A stretch of DNA of 64,000 nucleotides from Promethearchaeota archaeon (GCA_019058445.1 JAHPZA010000008.1:1-64000), one strand, 5' to 3'. Shown: positions 1 to 9,248, numbered from the stretch's first letter. Numbers and translations: made by a program. Notes: generated from the sequence alone by a model not told the origin.

Positions 1-102
1 GTTGATAATCTTATTTGAAATAAAATGAGTATATTTTTACTTACTTTAATGGTCTAGACATAATTGATAAAAATTAAACTTTCTTAACTTATTTTGACTA
101 AT

Positions 103-1179
103 ATGGACTTAATAGATCTTCATAAAATTCAAGGGAGGGCGGAGTTGTATTTAGATTTAGCGGGAGTTATGATCGTTGCTTTAAATAGCGATGGGATAAT
201 TACATTAATGAACAAAAAGGGTTACAGAATGCTTGAATATGAAGATGGGGATTTAGTTGGAAAAAATTGGTTTGAAACTTGTGTTCCAGCCTATTTACGA
301 GACCAAGTATATGACGTATTTAAGAGCTTAATGAGAGGAGAGATTGAACCTGTAGAGTTTTATGAAAATCCTATTATAACTAAAAATAATCACTTAAAAA
401 CTATAGCTTGGCATAATACACTGCTACATGATGATGATGGAAATATTATAGGCACGTTAAGTGCGGGAGAGGATAGCACCAAATTAGATAGAATGAAATC
501 TGAATTACTTGAAAGGATAACCCACGAGTTAAAAACACCTTTGGTTTCAATTAAGGGTTCTACTGAAATAATTTCGAGTTTTTATAAAGAGAAATTAACT
601 CCAAAAATGGTTTCACTATTAGAAATTATCGATCGCAACACATCTCGTCTTGAGAATTTAATCAATAACATTTTGGAAGCATCAAGGCTTGAAATAGGTG
701 TTTTAACGATTAACAAGTCTGGAAATGATTTGTCTCTCTTAATTAAAGAATGTGCAGAAGAGTTGCAAGATATAGCAGAAATTAGGGGGCATACTATTGA
801 GTTAAAATTACATAATGAACTTATTACTCAATTTGATTATCAACGAATAGATAATGTAATGAATGACTTGTTAATTAACGCGATTAAATTTACACCTCTA
901 AATGGAAAAATTCTGATTTCTTCAGAGATTTTAGATGAATATTTTTTAATTTCAATACAAGATAATGGAATTGGCTTCACAGAAGAAGAGAAATCGCAAA
1001 TTTTCAAACGATTTGGAAAAATAGAACGCTATGGGAAAGGGTGGGATGTAGGGATTGAAGGTTCTGGACTTGGATTATATGTTTCAAAAAAAATTATAGA
1101 ATTACATGGCGGAAAGATCTGGGTTGTATCAGAGGGGAGGGATAAAGGTTCAACTTTTAAATTTACTCTACCATATTAA
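103..1179 (+). CDS. PAS-domain sensor histidine kinase (soluble)
   Basis: Probable cytoplasmic two-component sensor kinase. An N-terminal PAS domain (about residues 15-125) is followed by a HisKA dimerisation helix with the phospho-acceptor motif ITHELKTP (His near residue 141) and a complete HATPase_c domain: N box NDLLINAIKFTP, G1 DNGIGF and G2 GSGLGLYVSKK. No membrane helix or signal peptide is visible, so it probably senses an intracellular cue through PAS. The start is taken at the ATG at 103; a TTG at 94 in the same frame is the alternative, and neither has a clear ribosome binding site. No response regulator is adjacent, so its partner is unknown. It converges with the dehydrogenase on the other strand, 19 bp away. 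The family call is secure; the signal is unknown. Confidence 0.9.
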   Translation: MDLIDLHKIQGRAELYLDLAGVMIVALNSDGIITLMNKKGYRMLEYEDGDLVGKNWFETCVPAYLRDQVYDVFKSLMRGEIEPVEFYENPIITKNNHLKTIAWHNTLLHDDDGNIIGTLSAGEDSTKLDRMKSELLERITHELKTPLVSIKGSTEIISSFYKEKLTPKMVSLLEIIDRNTSRLENLINNILEASRLEIGVLTINKSGNDLSLLIKECAEELQDIAEIRGHTIELKLHNELITQFDYQRIDNVMNDLLINAIKFTPLNGKILISSEILDEYFLISIQDNGIGFTEEEKSQIFKRFGKIERYGKGWDVGIEGSGLGLYVSKKIIELHGGKIWVVSEGRDKGSTFKFTLPY

Positions 1180-1198
1180 ATCAATTATATATTCTTCT

Positions 1199-2146
1199 TT
1201 ACATTGATAACTTCTTGTTCCATTCTTTATACCTATCAATAAACTCATCTATAAATAAATCTAAAAATGTTGGTGAGATAGCTGAAGAATGAGGTGTTAT
1301 TAAAAGATTTGGACAACCAAGCAAAGGAGAATTTAAATCTAATGGTTCTTTCTTAAACACATCAAGGTAGGCTCCTTTAATTATATTATTTTTAAGCGCA
1401 TATGCTAAATCTTCTTCGTTAATAGCATTTCCTCTTCCAATATTATAAACATAACAAGTTTTTGGTATTAGTTCTAATCTTCTTTTATCTATGAGATTAT
1501 TAGTAGATTTATCTCCCGGTAATGCGAGAATAAGATGGTCTGCTTCAGGTAAAATAGAATCAAGATCATCAATAGTAATGATCTTGTCAGTTTTATCAAA
1601 ATAATCGGGGGGTTTAATTAAAGTTCTTTTCACACCTGTGATTTTAGCTCCAAATGGTTTAGCCAGTTTAGCAATCCAATTTCCAATCTTGCCAAATCCA
1701 AGTATAACAAGATGAGATCCTCTTAAAGTATTGCAATATGGCTCAATTTCTTCCCGTGGCCACAGATATTGATCTTGAAATTGACCAGCGAAATATAATC
1801 CTCTAAAAAATCCCAAAATTGCACCAATTACGTTTTCCGCTATAATTTTTCCGTGAAACGCACCATATGAAATAACAATATCCTCAGGCGCATCTATACT
1901 AAACCAATCCTTTCCTGCGGATGGTGTAGCAATCCATTTCAATTTTGGTGCTAACTCTAGCCATCTTTGGTTAAAAACCCAGACTAAGGCAATATCCGTA
2001 TTTTTTAGATTTGCTTTAAAAGATTGGGAATTATCATATAAAGAGACTGAGCAGTCAGGAAGAACATGCTCTATTTTTTTTTTATGATCTTCAGACGCGT
2101 TAAATGCCTTGACGACAGGATTGGTAAGCCATATACTAATGTGCAT
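1199..2146 (-). CDS. D-isomer-specific 2-hydroxyacid dehydrogenase
   Basis: NAD(P)-dependent oxidoreductase that interconverts 2-oxoacids and D-2-hydroxyacids. The Rossmann motif GFGKIG sits at residues 150-155. The catalytic triad of the family is complete: Arg238 (NIGRGN), Glu267 (KKEPLD) and His286 (TPHSSA). The length of 315 residues is normal. The N-terminal half is diverged, so the substrate (glyoxylate/hydroxypyruvate, D-lactate or phosphoglycerate type) cannot be assigned. It sits between a histidine kinase and an N-acyl-D-amino-acid deacylase. A role in handling oxoacids made from D-amino acids would fit but is inference. Confidence 0.88.
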   Translation of the reverse strand: MHISIWLTNPVVKAFNASEDHKKKIEHVLPDCSVSLYDNSQSFKANLKNTDIALVWVFNQRWLELAPKLKWIATPSAGKDWFSIDAPEDIVISYGAFHGKIIAENVIGAILGFFRGLYFAGQFQDQYLWPREEIEPYCNTLRGSHLVILGFGKIGNWIAKLAKPFGAKITGVKRTLIKPPDYFDKTDKIITIDDLDSILPEADHLILALPGDKSTNNLIDKRRLELIPKTCYVYNIGRGNAINEEDLAYALKNNIIKGAYLDVFKKEPLDLNSPLLGCPNLLITPHSSAISPTFLDLFIDEFIDRYKEWNKKLSM

Positions 2147-2270
2147 ATTAATTGACCTTGAGGGATGTAAATTTTTAATCTGTTAACGTTTTATAATCAT
2201 ATAAAGATTATAAAGGATTTCGATAAAAACGATATATAATATAGTAATTTAAAAAATAAGTTTGGAAATA

Positions 2271-3899
2271 TTACTCTATGCTTTTTAATACTTTTCCTGC
2301 GAATAAATTAGTATTAAACTCATCTTTTTCAAGTACTACTTTCCCGTTTATTAGCACATATTCTATCCCTTCAGATGGTTGGTAAGGATTAGTATATGAT
2401 GCTCGATTATTAACCGTCTGAGGATTGAAAATAGTGATATCTGCAAAGGCACCTTTTTGCAAAATACCGCGATCTTTAATTTGCATTTGTTTTGTGGGTA
2501 AGGAGGTCATTCTTCGAATTGCCTCTTCCTGGGACATAGCTCCTTTCTCTCGCGCAATTTGCCCTAAAACTTTCGTAAAATTCCCATAGGCGGCAGGTGA
2601 AATTGTTTTTAAGCCAGCACCAACGATATCTGTTCCAATGGAGCAATTAGGATCAGAAAGAAGCTCAACCACAAAGTCTTCTGCCATTGGATTATCAAAC
2701 TGACCAGAAATTATAAATAATTTTCCTTCTTCTTCAATAACTAACTCTATAAATGCTTCAATTGGCTCTAATTTTAACTTATCTGCAATATCTTTCAACT
2801 TCATATTTTCAAATCTTTTATTTTTCTTTTGACGAAAACCTGCAAGTATTACGGATGCATTAAAGTCTCGATCCACCCAATATTTATTTTCCCATGGAGG
2901 CCACTTTACCTTAAAAGTTAGCATTTCTTCAATAGCTTGCTTTCGAATTTCAGGTTTTTTAAGCAGATCCAAATTGATCCCCCCGTCAAAAAGCCATGGA
3001 GGAAACCAAGAAAGAACAGTTGTAGAAGAATTTGGCCAAGGGATATTGTCATGATTTATTTTAACTCCACGTTCTATTGCTTCTTGAACTAATTTTAGGG
3101 ATCGTTTTCTAACTCTTCCGATTCCTCCTCCACAATGATGCGAAATGTGTAAAGGAATATCATTTTTTTCCGCGACTTGAATCATTTCTTCAATGGCATC
3201 CGCATATAATTTACTGAAAAGACCTCTTGTATGCGGTACAATTGGCAATTTGTACTCGGTTAAAACAGATGCCAATTCAATTAGTTCCTCTGTATTAGAG
3301 TACATTCCGGGAACATACCCTAAACCAAATGATAAACCAAATGAGCCAGATTCAATAGATTCTTTTAATAATTCTTTCATTTCATTTATTTCTTCGGAAT
3401 TTGCAAAGCGCGCATCAAAGCCCATAACGTTTGTGCGGAGAGTGTTATGACCTGTCAGAATCGCTACATTAAGAGTTTGACCTTTTTTTTCCAAAAAATC
3501 CAAAAATTCTGCCATTGTGGTCCATTCATAATTAAACTCATCATACGGTAAAGCAAAATTCCAATAGGTATTTATTAATTCCTCATATTGATGATTTATG
3601 GGAGCCGGGCTGTAGCCACAATTACCTGAAACCACAGTCGTGACTCCCTGACGTATCCAATTCTCTAGAACGCTAATCTCTTGTGATGATGCAATTATGA
3701 AATCAAGATGAGAATGAACATCTATAAATCCGGGGGCAACAGCCAATCCTTCAGCATCAATAATCATAGATGCTTCTTCTTGATCAAATTTTCCAACATC
3801 TTCAATGCGATCTTTATCTATTAAAACATCAGCTTTAATAGCTGGTGTACCCGTACCATCAATAACTAATCCATTTTTAATTAAAATATCTTTTGCCAT
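2271..3899 (-). CDS. N-acyl-D-amino-acid deacylase family amidohydrolase
   Basis: Metal-dependent amidohydrolase of the D-aminoacylase group, which removes the acyl group from N-acyl-D-amino acids. It has the N-terminal beta-sandwich start (KNGLVIDGTG), the metal motif HSHLDF (His62/His64), the family cysteine in SGNCGYSP, later metal histidines in PHTRG and HISHHC, and the catalytic aspartate in GTDIVG. The C-terminal ADITIFNP strand closes the fold. The ATG at 3899 is chosen because GAGGAG lies 6-7 nt upstream; an in-frame TTG at 3914 overlaps that site and is less likely. A second family member lies at 29754-31376. Exact substrate is uncertain, since dihydroorotase and D-hydantoinase relatives share these motifs. 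Confidence 0.85.
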   Translation of the reverse strand: MAKDILIKNGLVIDGTGTPAIKADVLIDKDRIEDVGKFDQEEASMIIDAEGLAVAPGFIDVHSHLDFIIASSQEISVLENWIRQGVTTVVSGNCGYSPAPINHQYEELINTYWNFALPYDEFNYEWTTMAEFLDFLEKKGQTLNVAILTGHNTLRTNVMGFDARFANSEEINEMKELLKESIESGSFGLSFGLGYVPGMYSNTEELIELASVLTEYKLPIVPHTRGLFSKLYADAIEEMIQVAEKNDIPLHISHHCGGGIGRVRKRSLKLVQEAIERGVKINHDNIPWPNSSTTVLSWFPPWLFDGGINLDLLKKPEIRKQAIEEMLTFKVKWPPWENKYWVDRDFNASVILAGFRQKKNKRFENMKLKDIADKLKLEPIEAFIELVIEEEGKLFIISGQFDNPMAEDFVVELLSDPNCSIGTDIVGAGLKTISPAAYGNFTKVLGQIAREKGAMSQEEAIRRMTSLPTKQMQIKDRGILQKGAFADITIFNPQTVNNRASYTNPYQPSEGIEYVLINGKVVLEKDEFNTNLFAGKVLKSIE

Positions 3900-3983
3900 T
3901 TTTCTGCTCCTCAATATACAATAATAATGTAATTTTAAAAAAAATTTAAATTTTAATATTTGGATGTTCTAACTTTCGAGGAT

Positions 3984-3997
3984 AAATTTTATATACA
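3984..3997 (+). promoter_or_regulatory. TATA box before the structured RNA
   Basis: AAATTTTATATACA is a strong archaeal TATA-box match. It predicts transcription start near 4015-4020, just before the structured region at 4018-4230. There is no open reading frame immediately downstream, so the promoter appears to drive an RNA or a long leader. Confidence 0.5.
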
Positions 3998-4017
3998 TAT
4001 TCGTCTTATTTTTTTAA

Positions 4018-4230
4018 GGAATTAAAAAACAATCTTACCCCTAAACTGGGGTGAAATAGAGAAACTCTCGTAAAATTCATTTACTATGTAGGATAATATG
4101 AACCATTATCCGTTAAGGTAGTCTTTAAAAATTTACGGGAAACAATGATAACCCAATCATTCAGTGATGTAGTTAATAGCTACAATATCCAAAACAATCT
4201 ATTTTCACCCCACCTTTTACTTTTTTTCCT
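4018..4230 (+). ncRNA. Unidentified structured RNA or long leader
   Basis: This non-coding stretch shows a multi-helix fold. A long closing helix pairs GGGGTGAAATAG (4048-4059) with CTATTTTCACCCC (4199-4211), with one bulged T. Inside lie GAGA/TCTC (4058-4061 with 4065-4068), GGATAAT/ATTATCC (4091-4097 with 4105-4111), CCGT/ACGG (4110-4113 with 4135-4138), ATCA/TGAT (4157-4160 with 4165-4168) and GTAG/CTAC (4169-4172 with 4179-4182). Before it, ACCCC (4037-4041) can compete for the same GGGGT, as in a switch. A TATA box lies upstream and a T-rich tract (4215-4230) follows. I looked for RNase P, SRP, 5S rRNA, tRNA and common riboswitch signatures and saw none. It may be an independent RNA or the leader of the gene at 4325. 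Confidence 0.45.
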
Positions 4231-4324
4231 TTAAAATTCAGATGTGAATAAATAATCCGTAACAATTTAAAGGAATAACCAGATAATCTTCTTAGATAAA
4301 ATCTTTTTCAAATAAATTTATAAT

Positions 4325-4924
4325 ATGAAAAACGAAGTACAAAAAAACAAAGAATACGAATATAAATGTATTCAATGTGGGAATTGTTGCCGAGCAGGAT
4401 TCGAAGTAGTTATTGAAAAAGAAGATATTGAAAGATGGATAAAATATGAGCAAAATGAGTTCGTTCAGTTTATTCAAATTGACCCGAAATGTATTTCTCC
4501 TACTGGATTAGGAGGTTTTCACATTGAAGAGGTTAATACATTACAAAAGATCAAAGAAACCTATAAAGAAAATGAAGTTAATGAAAAACTGGAGGATTTA
4601 AAGCAGTTTATTCTCAAAAATCATAATTATTTTGGAAAAGGTTCTCCCCTCCCCATTTATACTTTTATACCTGATTTAGGGAGAACTCCGATTTTAGTTC
4701 CCAAAACCTTTCAGATAATCTTGGAAGGATTAAAATGGGGCTTGATTTATACTATAAAGTTTGAACTCGGAGGATATTGCCCCTTTTTAAAAGAAAATCT
4801 ATGTTCCATTCATCAAATAAAACCTAATGTATGTAGGAGTTTCCCTTATACTAAGAATGGGGAATTGAAAATTGATGATTACCTTATAAAAATTTGTAAA
4901 GGAATTTCTAAGGACTCTTCTTAA
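4325..4924 (+). CDS. YkgJ-family CxxCxxCC cysteine-cluster protein
   Basis: Small soluble protein of the YkgJ/UPF0153 type (Pfam zinc- or iron-chelating domain). The N-terminal cluster is CIQCGNCC (Cys15, 18, 21, 22). A C-terminal set lies in YCPFLKENLC, HQIKPNVCRSFPY and the final KICKG, so together they can bind a metal or Fe-S cluster. The middle (residues 45-125) is a poorly conserved insert. Family members are annotated as putative Fe-S oxidoreductases, but no reaction is established. The gene follows the structured RNA by about 95 bp and precedes the aldehyde oxidoreductase on the same strand by 203 bp, which makes a link to that enzyme possible but unproven. Confidence 0.75.
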   Translation: MKNEVQKNKEYEYKCIQCGNCCRAGFEVVIEKEDIERWIKYEQNEFVQFIQIDPKCISPTGLGGFHIEEVNTLQKIKETYKENEVNEKLEDLKQFILKNHNYFGKGSPLPIYTFIPDLGRTPILVPKTFQIILEGLKWGLIYTIKFELGGYCPFLKENLCSIHQIKPNVCRSFPYTKNGELKIDDYLIKICKGISKDSS

Positions 4925-4960
4925 AACTTCTAAGGGTTCTAATAATTTATGCTATTCTTT

Positions 4961-4986
4961 CCGATATGAATTCTCGAACATATCGG
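4961..4986. repeat. 8-bp perfect inverted repeat
   Basis: CCGATATG (4961-4968) and CATATCGG (4979-4986) are separated by 10 nt. The repeat lies 37 bp after the YkgJ-family gene and 140 bp before the aldehyde oxidoreductase. It could be a transcription-termination hairpin or an operator for a dimeric regulator. No T-run follows directly, which slightly favours an operator. Confidence 0.4.
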
Positions 4987-5127
4987 GATATTGTAAGCAA
5001 TAAAAATAATAAAAAAAGCAACCTAATTGAACTTATAATAAATATTTTTAAATTCAGTGCTGCAATTATTACAAATTAAGCAGTTCGTTAAATTATTAAA
5101 ATACTAAAAAAATGGAGTTAAAAAAGT

Positions 5128-6969
5128 ATGCCAAATGGATATATGGGTAAAATATTATGGATAAATCTATCAGACGGATCCATTAAAAAAGAAGAATTAC
5201 CCGAAGATATATATCGTCAATATCTTGGAGGTTATGGCTTAGCTACAAAACTGATTTATGAAAATATGCCTGCGAAAGTTGATCCTCTAGGGGCTGATGG
5301 GGTTTTTGGCTTTTTCCCGGGTTTATTAACCGGCACTGTAGCTCCCTTAAGTGGTCGTTTCATGGTAGCAGGAAAATCACCTTTAACAGGAGGATGGGGA
5401 GATTCCAACTGTGGCGGGTTTTTTGGTCCTGAGATTAAGAAGTGTGGATATGACGCGATTTTAATCAAAGGTAAGTCCGATAGTCCAAAATACATTACCA
5501 TTATTGATGATGAAACACAAATTTTAGATGCTTCAGATCTCTGGGGTTTAGATTGTGTTCAGACCGAAGACAAATTAACAGAAAAATATGGAAAAATACA
5601 AGTTGCAAGTATTGGTCAATCAGGCGAGAAACTTTCCTTAATATCTGGAATTGTAAACGATAAAGCAAGAATTGCAGGAAGATCTGGTTTTGGCGCGGTA
5701 ATGGGCTCTAAAAATTTAAAGGCTATTGTACTTAGAGGGAGTAAGAAACTTGAACTAGCAGATAAAGATGCAATTCTTAATGTCACAAAAGAATATAATG
5801 AGGGTATCAAATCAGCTTCAGTTGGAGCTATCCAAGCATGGAAAACATTAGGGACTTCTTTTGGAAACGTAATAAGCGCTCAAATAGGAGATACCCCTAT
5901 AAAAAATTGGGGAGGAACAGTAGCAGAAGATTTTCCTATGGATAGAATAAGCAAAATTTCAGGGGAAGAAATAACTAAGTATAAAGAAAAGTCATATGGA
6001 TGTTTCTCATGTCCTGTTCAATGTGGAGCTATAATGAAAGTACCTGAAATTGGTTTAGAAGAAACTCATCGACCAGAATATGAGACATGTGCCTCATTTG
6101 GGCATATGTGCTTAAATGATGATATTATATCTTTGTTTACCGTAAATGATTTATGCAACCGAGCTGGGATTGATACGATTTCAGCAGGAGCCTCCGTTGC
6201 TTTTGCTATCGAGTGTTATGAAAACGGTTTGATAAGTAAAGAAGATACAGACGGGCTTGAAATGACTTGGGGCAATTCATCAGCTATAATTGAATTGATT
6301 AAGAAAATGATCAATAGAGAAGGCATTGGTGATATTTTAGCAGATGGAACCAAAATCGCTGCCGAAAAAATTGGAAAAGGGAGTGAAAAATATGCTATGC
6401 ATTCAGGTGGACAAGATTTACCAATGCATTCTCCTAAATATTATAAAAGTTTAGGATTTGGTTATGCATTTGATCCGACTCCCGGAAGACACACAATCCC
6501 ATCTTTAGATATGATGGCTGGAGGTCCTTTAATGAAACCAAACGGTCTAATCGAAGGGGTAGCTCTGCCGAGGAAGTTTAAAAGGGCGGGTGACGATCGA
6601 TATGAAGCAGAAAAATTAACTGTTGCTCTTGGACAAGTAAGAAATAGTATAGGGTTATGTGAATTCATTGATTTCTTTCAAAAATATCCCCTTTTTGAAG
6701 TAATCAAGGGAGCAACTGGCTGGGATTTAACTGTGGATGAAATAATGAAAATAGGAATGAGGATACAATCTTTAAGACAAGCATTTTCATTGCGAGAAGG
6801 AGTAAATATAATTAGCAATAAGCTACCTGAAAGAGCAGTTGGAGTGGATTATTTAGAAGAATTTAAAGGTTTTTGCCAAAAATTCGGCTGGAATCCTGAG
6901 AATGGCTATCCACTCAAGGAAACTCTCACAGATCTGAACTTAGATTTTGTTATAAACGATTTATATTAA
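5128..6969 (+). CDS. Tungsten-dependent aldehyde:ferredoxin oxidoreductase
   Basis: Oxidises aldehydes to carboxylates in the cytoplasm and passes the electrons to ferredoxin, using a bis-pterin tungsten cofactor and one [4Fe-4S] cluster. The AOR N-terminal domain is clear (MGKILWINLSDG, YLGGYGLATKLIYE, then PLTGGWGDSNCGGFFGPEIK). The cluster cysteines are Cys292, Cys295 and Cys299 (CFSCPVQC) plus a C-terminal cysteine in IGLCEF. Its 613 residues match the family. A GGAG 10 nt upstream supports the ATG at 5128. It could serve amino-acid or sugar-derived aldehydes; AOR paralogues differ in substrate, so none is assigned. The neighbouring nitrilase converges from the other strand. Confidence 0.93.
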   Translation: MPNGYMGKILWINLSDGSIKKEELPEDIYRQYLGGYGLATKLIYENMPAKVDPLGADGVFGFFPGLLTGTVAPLSGRFMVAGKSPLTGGWGDSNCGGFFGPEIKKCGYDAILIKGKSDSPKYITIIDDETQILDASDLWGLDCVQTEDKLTEKYGKIQVASIGQSGEKLSLISGIVNDKARIAGRSGFGAVMGSKNLKAIVLRGSKKLELADKDAILNVTKEYNEGIKSASVGAIQAWKTLGTSFGNVISAQIGDTPIKNWGGTVAEDFPMDRISKISGEEITKYKEKSYGCFSCPVQCGAIMKVPEIGLEETHRPEYETCASFGHMCLNDDIISLFTVNDLCNRAGIDTISAGASVAFAIECYENGLISKEDTDGLEMTWGNSSAIIELIKKMINREGIGDILADGTKIAAEKIGKGSEKYAMHSGGQDLPMHSPKYYKSLGFGYAFDPTPGRHTIPSLDMMAGGPLMKPNGLIEGVALPRKFKRAGDDRYEAEKLTVALGQVRNSIGLCEFIDFFQKYPLFEVIKGATGWDLTVDEIMKIGMRIQSLRQAFSLREGVNIISNKLPERAVGVDYLEEFKGFCQKFGWNPENGYPLKETLTDLNLDFVINDLY

Positions 6970-6970
6970 T

Positions 6971-7010
6971 CTTTTTTATTTATTAACCCTAAAAATTTTT
7001 TTTTATTTCT
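6971..7010 (+). terminator. T-rich terminator between convergent genes
   Basis: Runs of T immediately after the aldehyde oxidoreductase stop fit archaeal oligo-U termination. The end of the convergent nitrilase gene overlaps the tract. Confidence 0.4.
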
Positions 7011-7959
7011 TCTTTTCAACCGGAAAGCGTGGTTCTTCGTTGATTATTAATTGAAAAATATCAGGTCTTGCATAATGCCCTACCACATCAAAATCTAACT
7101 TACTCTGAATGACTTTAGATAAATCAAGATTTGCGTATAAAATCCCCTCTTTATCATAGAGAGGTCCGGCTAATACATGTCCTGAGGGAGAGATAATTAC
7201 ACTCCCACCTCGACACATAATTTCAGGTTGGTTTTCAAGCTTATCAAGTTCTTCTAAATCAAGTGGATACATATCTTTTGTCACAAACTGATTGCAGCCT
7301 AACACATAACAACGTCCCTCTAAGGCAATGTGCTGCATCGTGGCTTGCCATCGATCTCTATGATCAGCTGTAGGTGCGAGATATATTTCGACTCCTTTAC
7401 CATACATAGCCATGCGAGCTAAGGGCATATAATTTTCCCAACAAATTAAGCCTCCAATCTTTGCGATGTCGGTGTCAATTACAGTAAGAGTGCTTCCATC
7501 ACCCTCACCCCAGATCAAGCGTTCAGCAGCAGTAGGTTTTATCTTTCGATGTTTTCCAAGAATTTTACCATCTGGACCGAAATATAAAAGAGTACAATAG
7601 AGTGTACCTCGACTAAATTGAGTATCTCGTTCTATCACCCCAATAGCTAAATAAACTTTTGATCCTTTAACTGCTTCACTTAAAATCTCTGTAGTAGATC
7701 CCGGGATATCAATAGAATTTTCCCAATATCGCTGCCACACTTTTCTTCCCTCTGGACTGCGGTCCCCAATAACATTTCCAAAAGTTAAACCTCTAGGATA
7801 TGCGGGAATAAACGCTTCAGGAAATAAAATTAATTGTGCTCCTTGGTTTGCGGCTTCAGAAATCAATTTACACACTTTTTCTAATGTAGCATTGAGATTG
7901 AATAAAACAGGGGCTGCTTGTACAACTGCAACTTTTACTTTAGAAAATTTTTCTTTCAT
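7003..7959 (-). CDS. Nitrilase (carbon-nitrogen hydrolase)
   Basis: Carbon-nitrogen hydrolase closest to true nitrilases, which turn nitriles into carboxylates and ammonia. The Glu-Lys-Cys triad is visible: Glu48 in ILFPEAFIP, Lys139 in GKHRKIKPT and Cys173 in LICWENYMPLARMAMY. The segment HRKIKPTAAERLIWGEGDG and the CWEN...PLAR context are typical of the nitrilase branch rather than amidases or N-carbamoylases. Its 318 residues are a normal length. The start at 7959 gives the expected first beta strand (VKVAVVQAAP). It is a single gene, convergent with the aldehyde oxidoreductase. Amidase activity on some substrates cannot be excluded. Confidence 0.88.
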   Translation of the reverse strand: MKEKFSKVKVAVVQAAPVLFNLNATLEKVCKLISEAANQGAQLILFPEAFIPAYPRGLTFGNVIGDRSPEGRKVWQRYWENSIDIPGSTTEILSEAVKGSKVYLAIGVIERDTQFSRGTLYCTLLYFGPDGKILGKHRKIKPTAAERLIWGEGDGSTLTVIDTDIAKIGGLICWENYMPLARMAMYGKGVEIYLAPTADHRDRWQATMQHIALEGRCYVLGCNQFVTKDMYPLDLEELDKLENQPEIMCRGGSVIISPSGHVLAGPLYDKEGILYANLDLSKVIQSKLDFDVVGHYARPDIFQLIINEEPRFPVEKKK

Positions 7960-8098
7960 AATTTAATTCATTTATCATGTTATTTATCATTTTAATCAAA
8001 TTCAAAGATTAAATAATTTATTTTAAAAGAGAATTAAATGATAAAGCTAATTTGAAAACTAATTTGTTTATCTTCGTTAAGCAATTATTAGACTTTAA

Positions 8099-8425
8099 CT
8101 AAGTTTGCACACCCCAAGAAAGATGAACAATATAATTTTTTGCTTTTGCTCTATAATATTTTAAAGTCATACCCATTTTATTTCTGACCGTTTTAGTTTG
8201 GAATATTAATCCTTTATCAGCAAGATCCAAGATGTGCCTTCTAATCTCTCCGGGATTCATTCTTAACTCAGTTTTTAGGTCATAAATTGTCATTTCTTTT
8301 ATAATGAGTTTTTCTAAAATCAATTGTTTTTTTTTATGAAATAAACTTGACACTACTTCAGGAGTATTGAAAATAATCTCATCTAGTATTTTGGAATCAT
8401 CTGTGTTATTTTTTTTTTTTACCAT
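8099..8425 (-). CDS. Small winged-helix DNA-binding protein
   Basis: 108-residue protein with one winged-helix domain (about residues 28-100). The recognition region is TIYDLKTELRMNPGEIRRHILDLADKG, followed by a wing-like VRNKMGMTLKYYRAKAKNY. It resembles ArsR/MarR-like archaeal regulators. The start overlaps the last 20 nt of the upstream membrane-protein gene, which suggests translational coupling and a shared transcript. The N-terminal lysines are encoded by an A-rich tract. It may regulate that membrane protein or the divergent ABC operon; this is inferred from position. Confidence 0.7.
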   Translation of the reverse strand: MVKKKNNTDDSKILDEIIFNTPEVVSSLFHKKKQLILEKLIIKEMTIYDLKTELRMNPGEIRRHILDLADKGLIFQTKTVRNKMGMTLKYYRAKAKNYIVHLSWGVQT

Positions 8426-9248
8426 TAAGCTCCTCCTGATTAAATATTGAATGATACATTACGGTTGAGACAAGAATCATATAAGGAAAAATAATAAAGA
8501 AGCTCATACATGAAAGTAATGCTATAATGAGCAATAGAATTATTGATTTATTAAAATAAAATATAAGAAAATATAGTGGTATATCGATTGAAATAGAAAG
8601 AATGAAAAATATAGCAAAGATTGTTAAATACACTTTAGGATTATGTTTTAATAAATTAAAGGTTTGATTTAAAGCATTTTTAAGGGAACCGGTCGAAGTT
8701 AGTGATACGGGTAGCAAAAAAACCAAGGTTTCAAATAAAAATAGAAAGGAAAAAAAAATGATAAGAAATATTACTCTGGGAAATGCTGGATTTAATTGCA
8801 TGACATAATTGGTTAATAAAATAGCAATCAAAAAACCAAAAAAAAAGCATAGAGCAATCAGAAAATAATGCCACCAAAACTTATAAAAATAGGTAAATGA
8901 ACTCTTCAATTCTGTATAATAATCACCACTAGAAATAATTTCATTGCTCATTCCATAAAGACTTCCTATAAAAGCCACGAAGCAAATTAAACCAGGGATC
9001 ATGAATCCTAAAAAGATTATTCCAGTTAAATCCGTAATATTTAATAATTGTTCTAATGGTGAAAAATTCAGCAATATAATGATATATATAATTATTGAAA
9101 TTAATGAAACACATACAAAAGTAATTAGTGCGAGTAACTGAGCTCCAATTAAAGGTTTATAATAATCTTTATATAATTCCCATCCTAACTTTAAATAGTC
9201 CTTTATCGAGTTTGAATCTTGCTTTACAGAGTCTGGATCTTCTTTCAT
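8406..9248 (-). CDS. Six-helix integral membrane protein
   Basis: Six strongly hydrophobic segments are visible at roughly residues 33-60, 70-98, 112-138, 145-168, 195-222 and 226-256, after a polar N-terminus of about 30 residues containing KLGWELYKDYYKPLIG. The pattern resembles the DUF4013/DUF975 type of poorly characterised six-helix proteins, but I cannot confirm the family. No catalytic motif is visible. It is first in a two-gene unit with the winged-helix gene and is transcribed away from the ABC operon from a shared 139-bp intergenic region. Confidence 0.65.
   Translation of the reverse strand: MKEDPDSVKQDSNSIKDYLKLGWELYKDYYKPLIGAQLLALITFVCVSLISIIIYIIILLNFSPLEQLLNITDLTGIIFLGFMIPGLICFVAFIGSLYGMSNEIISSGDYYTELKSSFTYFYKFWWHYFLIALCFFFGFLIAILLTNYVMQLNPAFPRVIFLIIFFSFLFLFETLVFLLPVSLTSTGSLKNALNQTFNLLKHNPKVYLTIFAIFFILSISIDIPLYFLIFYFNKSIILLLIIALLSCMSFFIIFPYMILVSTVMYHSIFNQEELNGKKKK

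Noticed and set aside
4048..4212. Acceptor-stem-like pairing GGGGTGA/TCACCCC followed by A, suggesting a tRNA with intron
   Set aside because: No T-arm (GTTCRANNC), D-arm or anticodon arm is found at the right spacing, and the enclosed region is too long and holds other helices.
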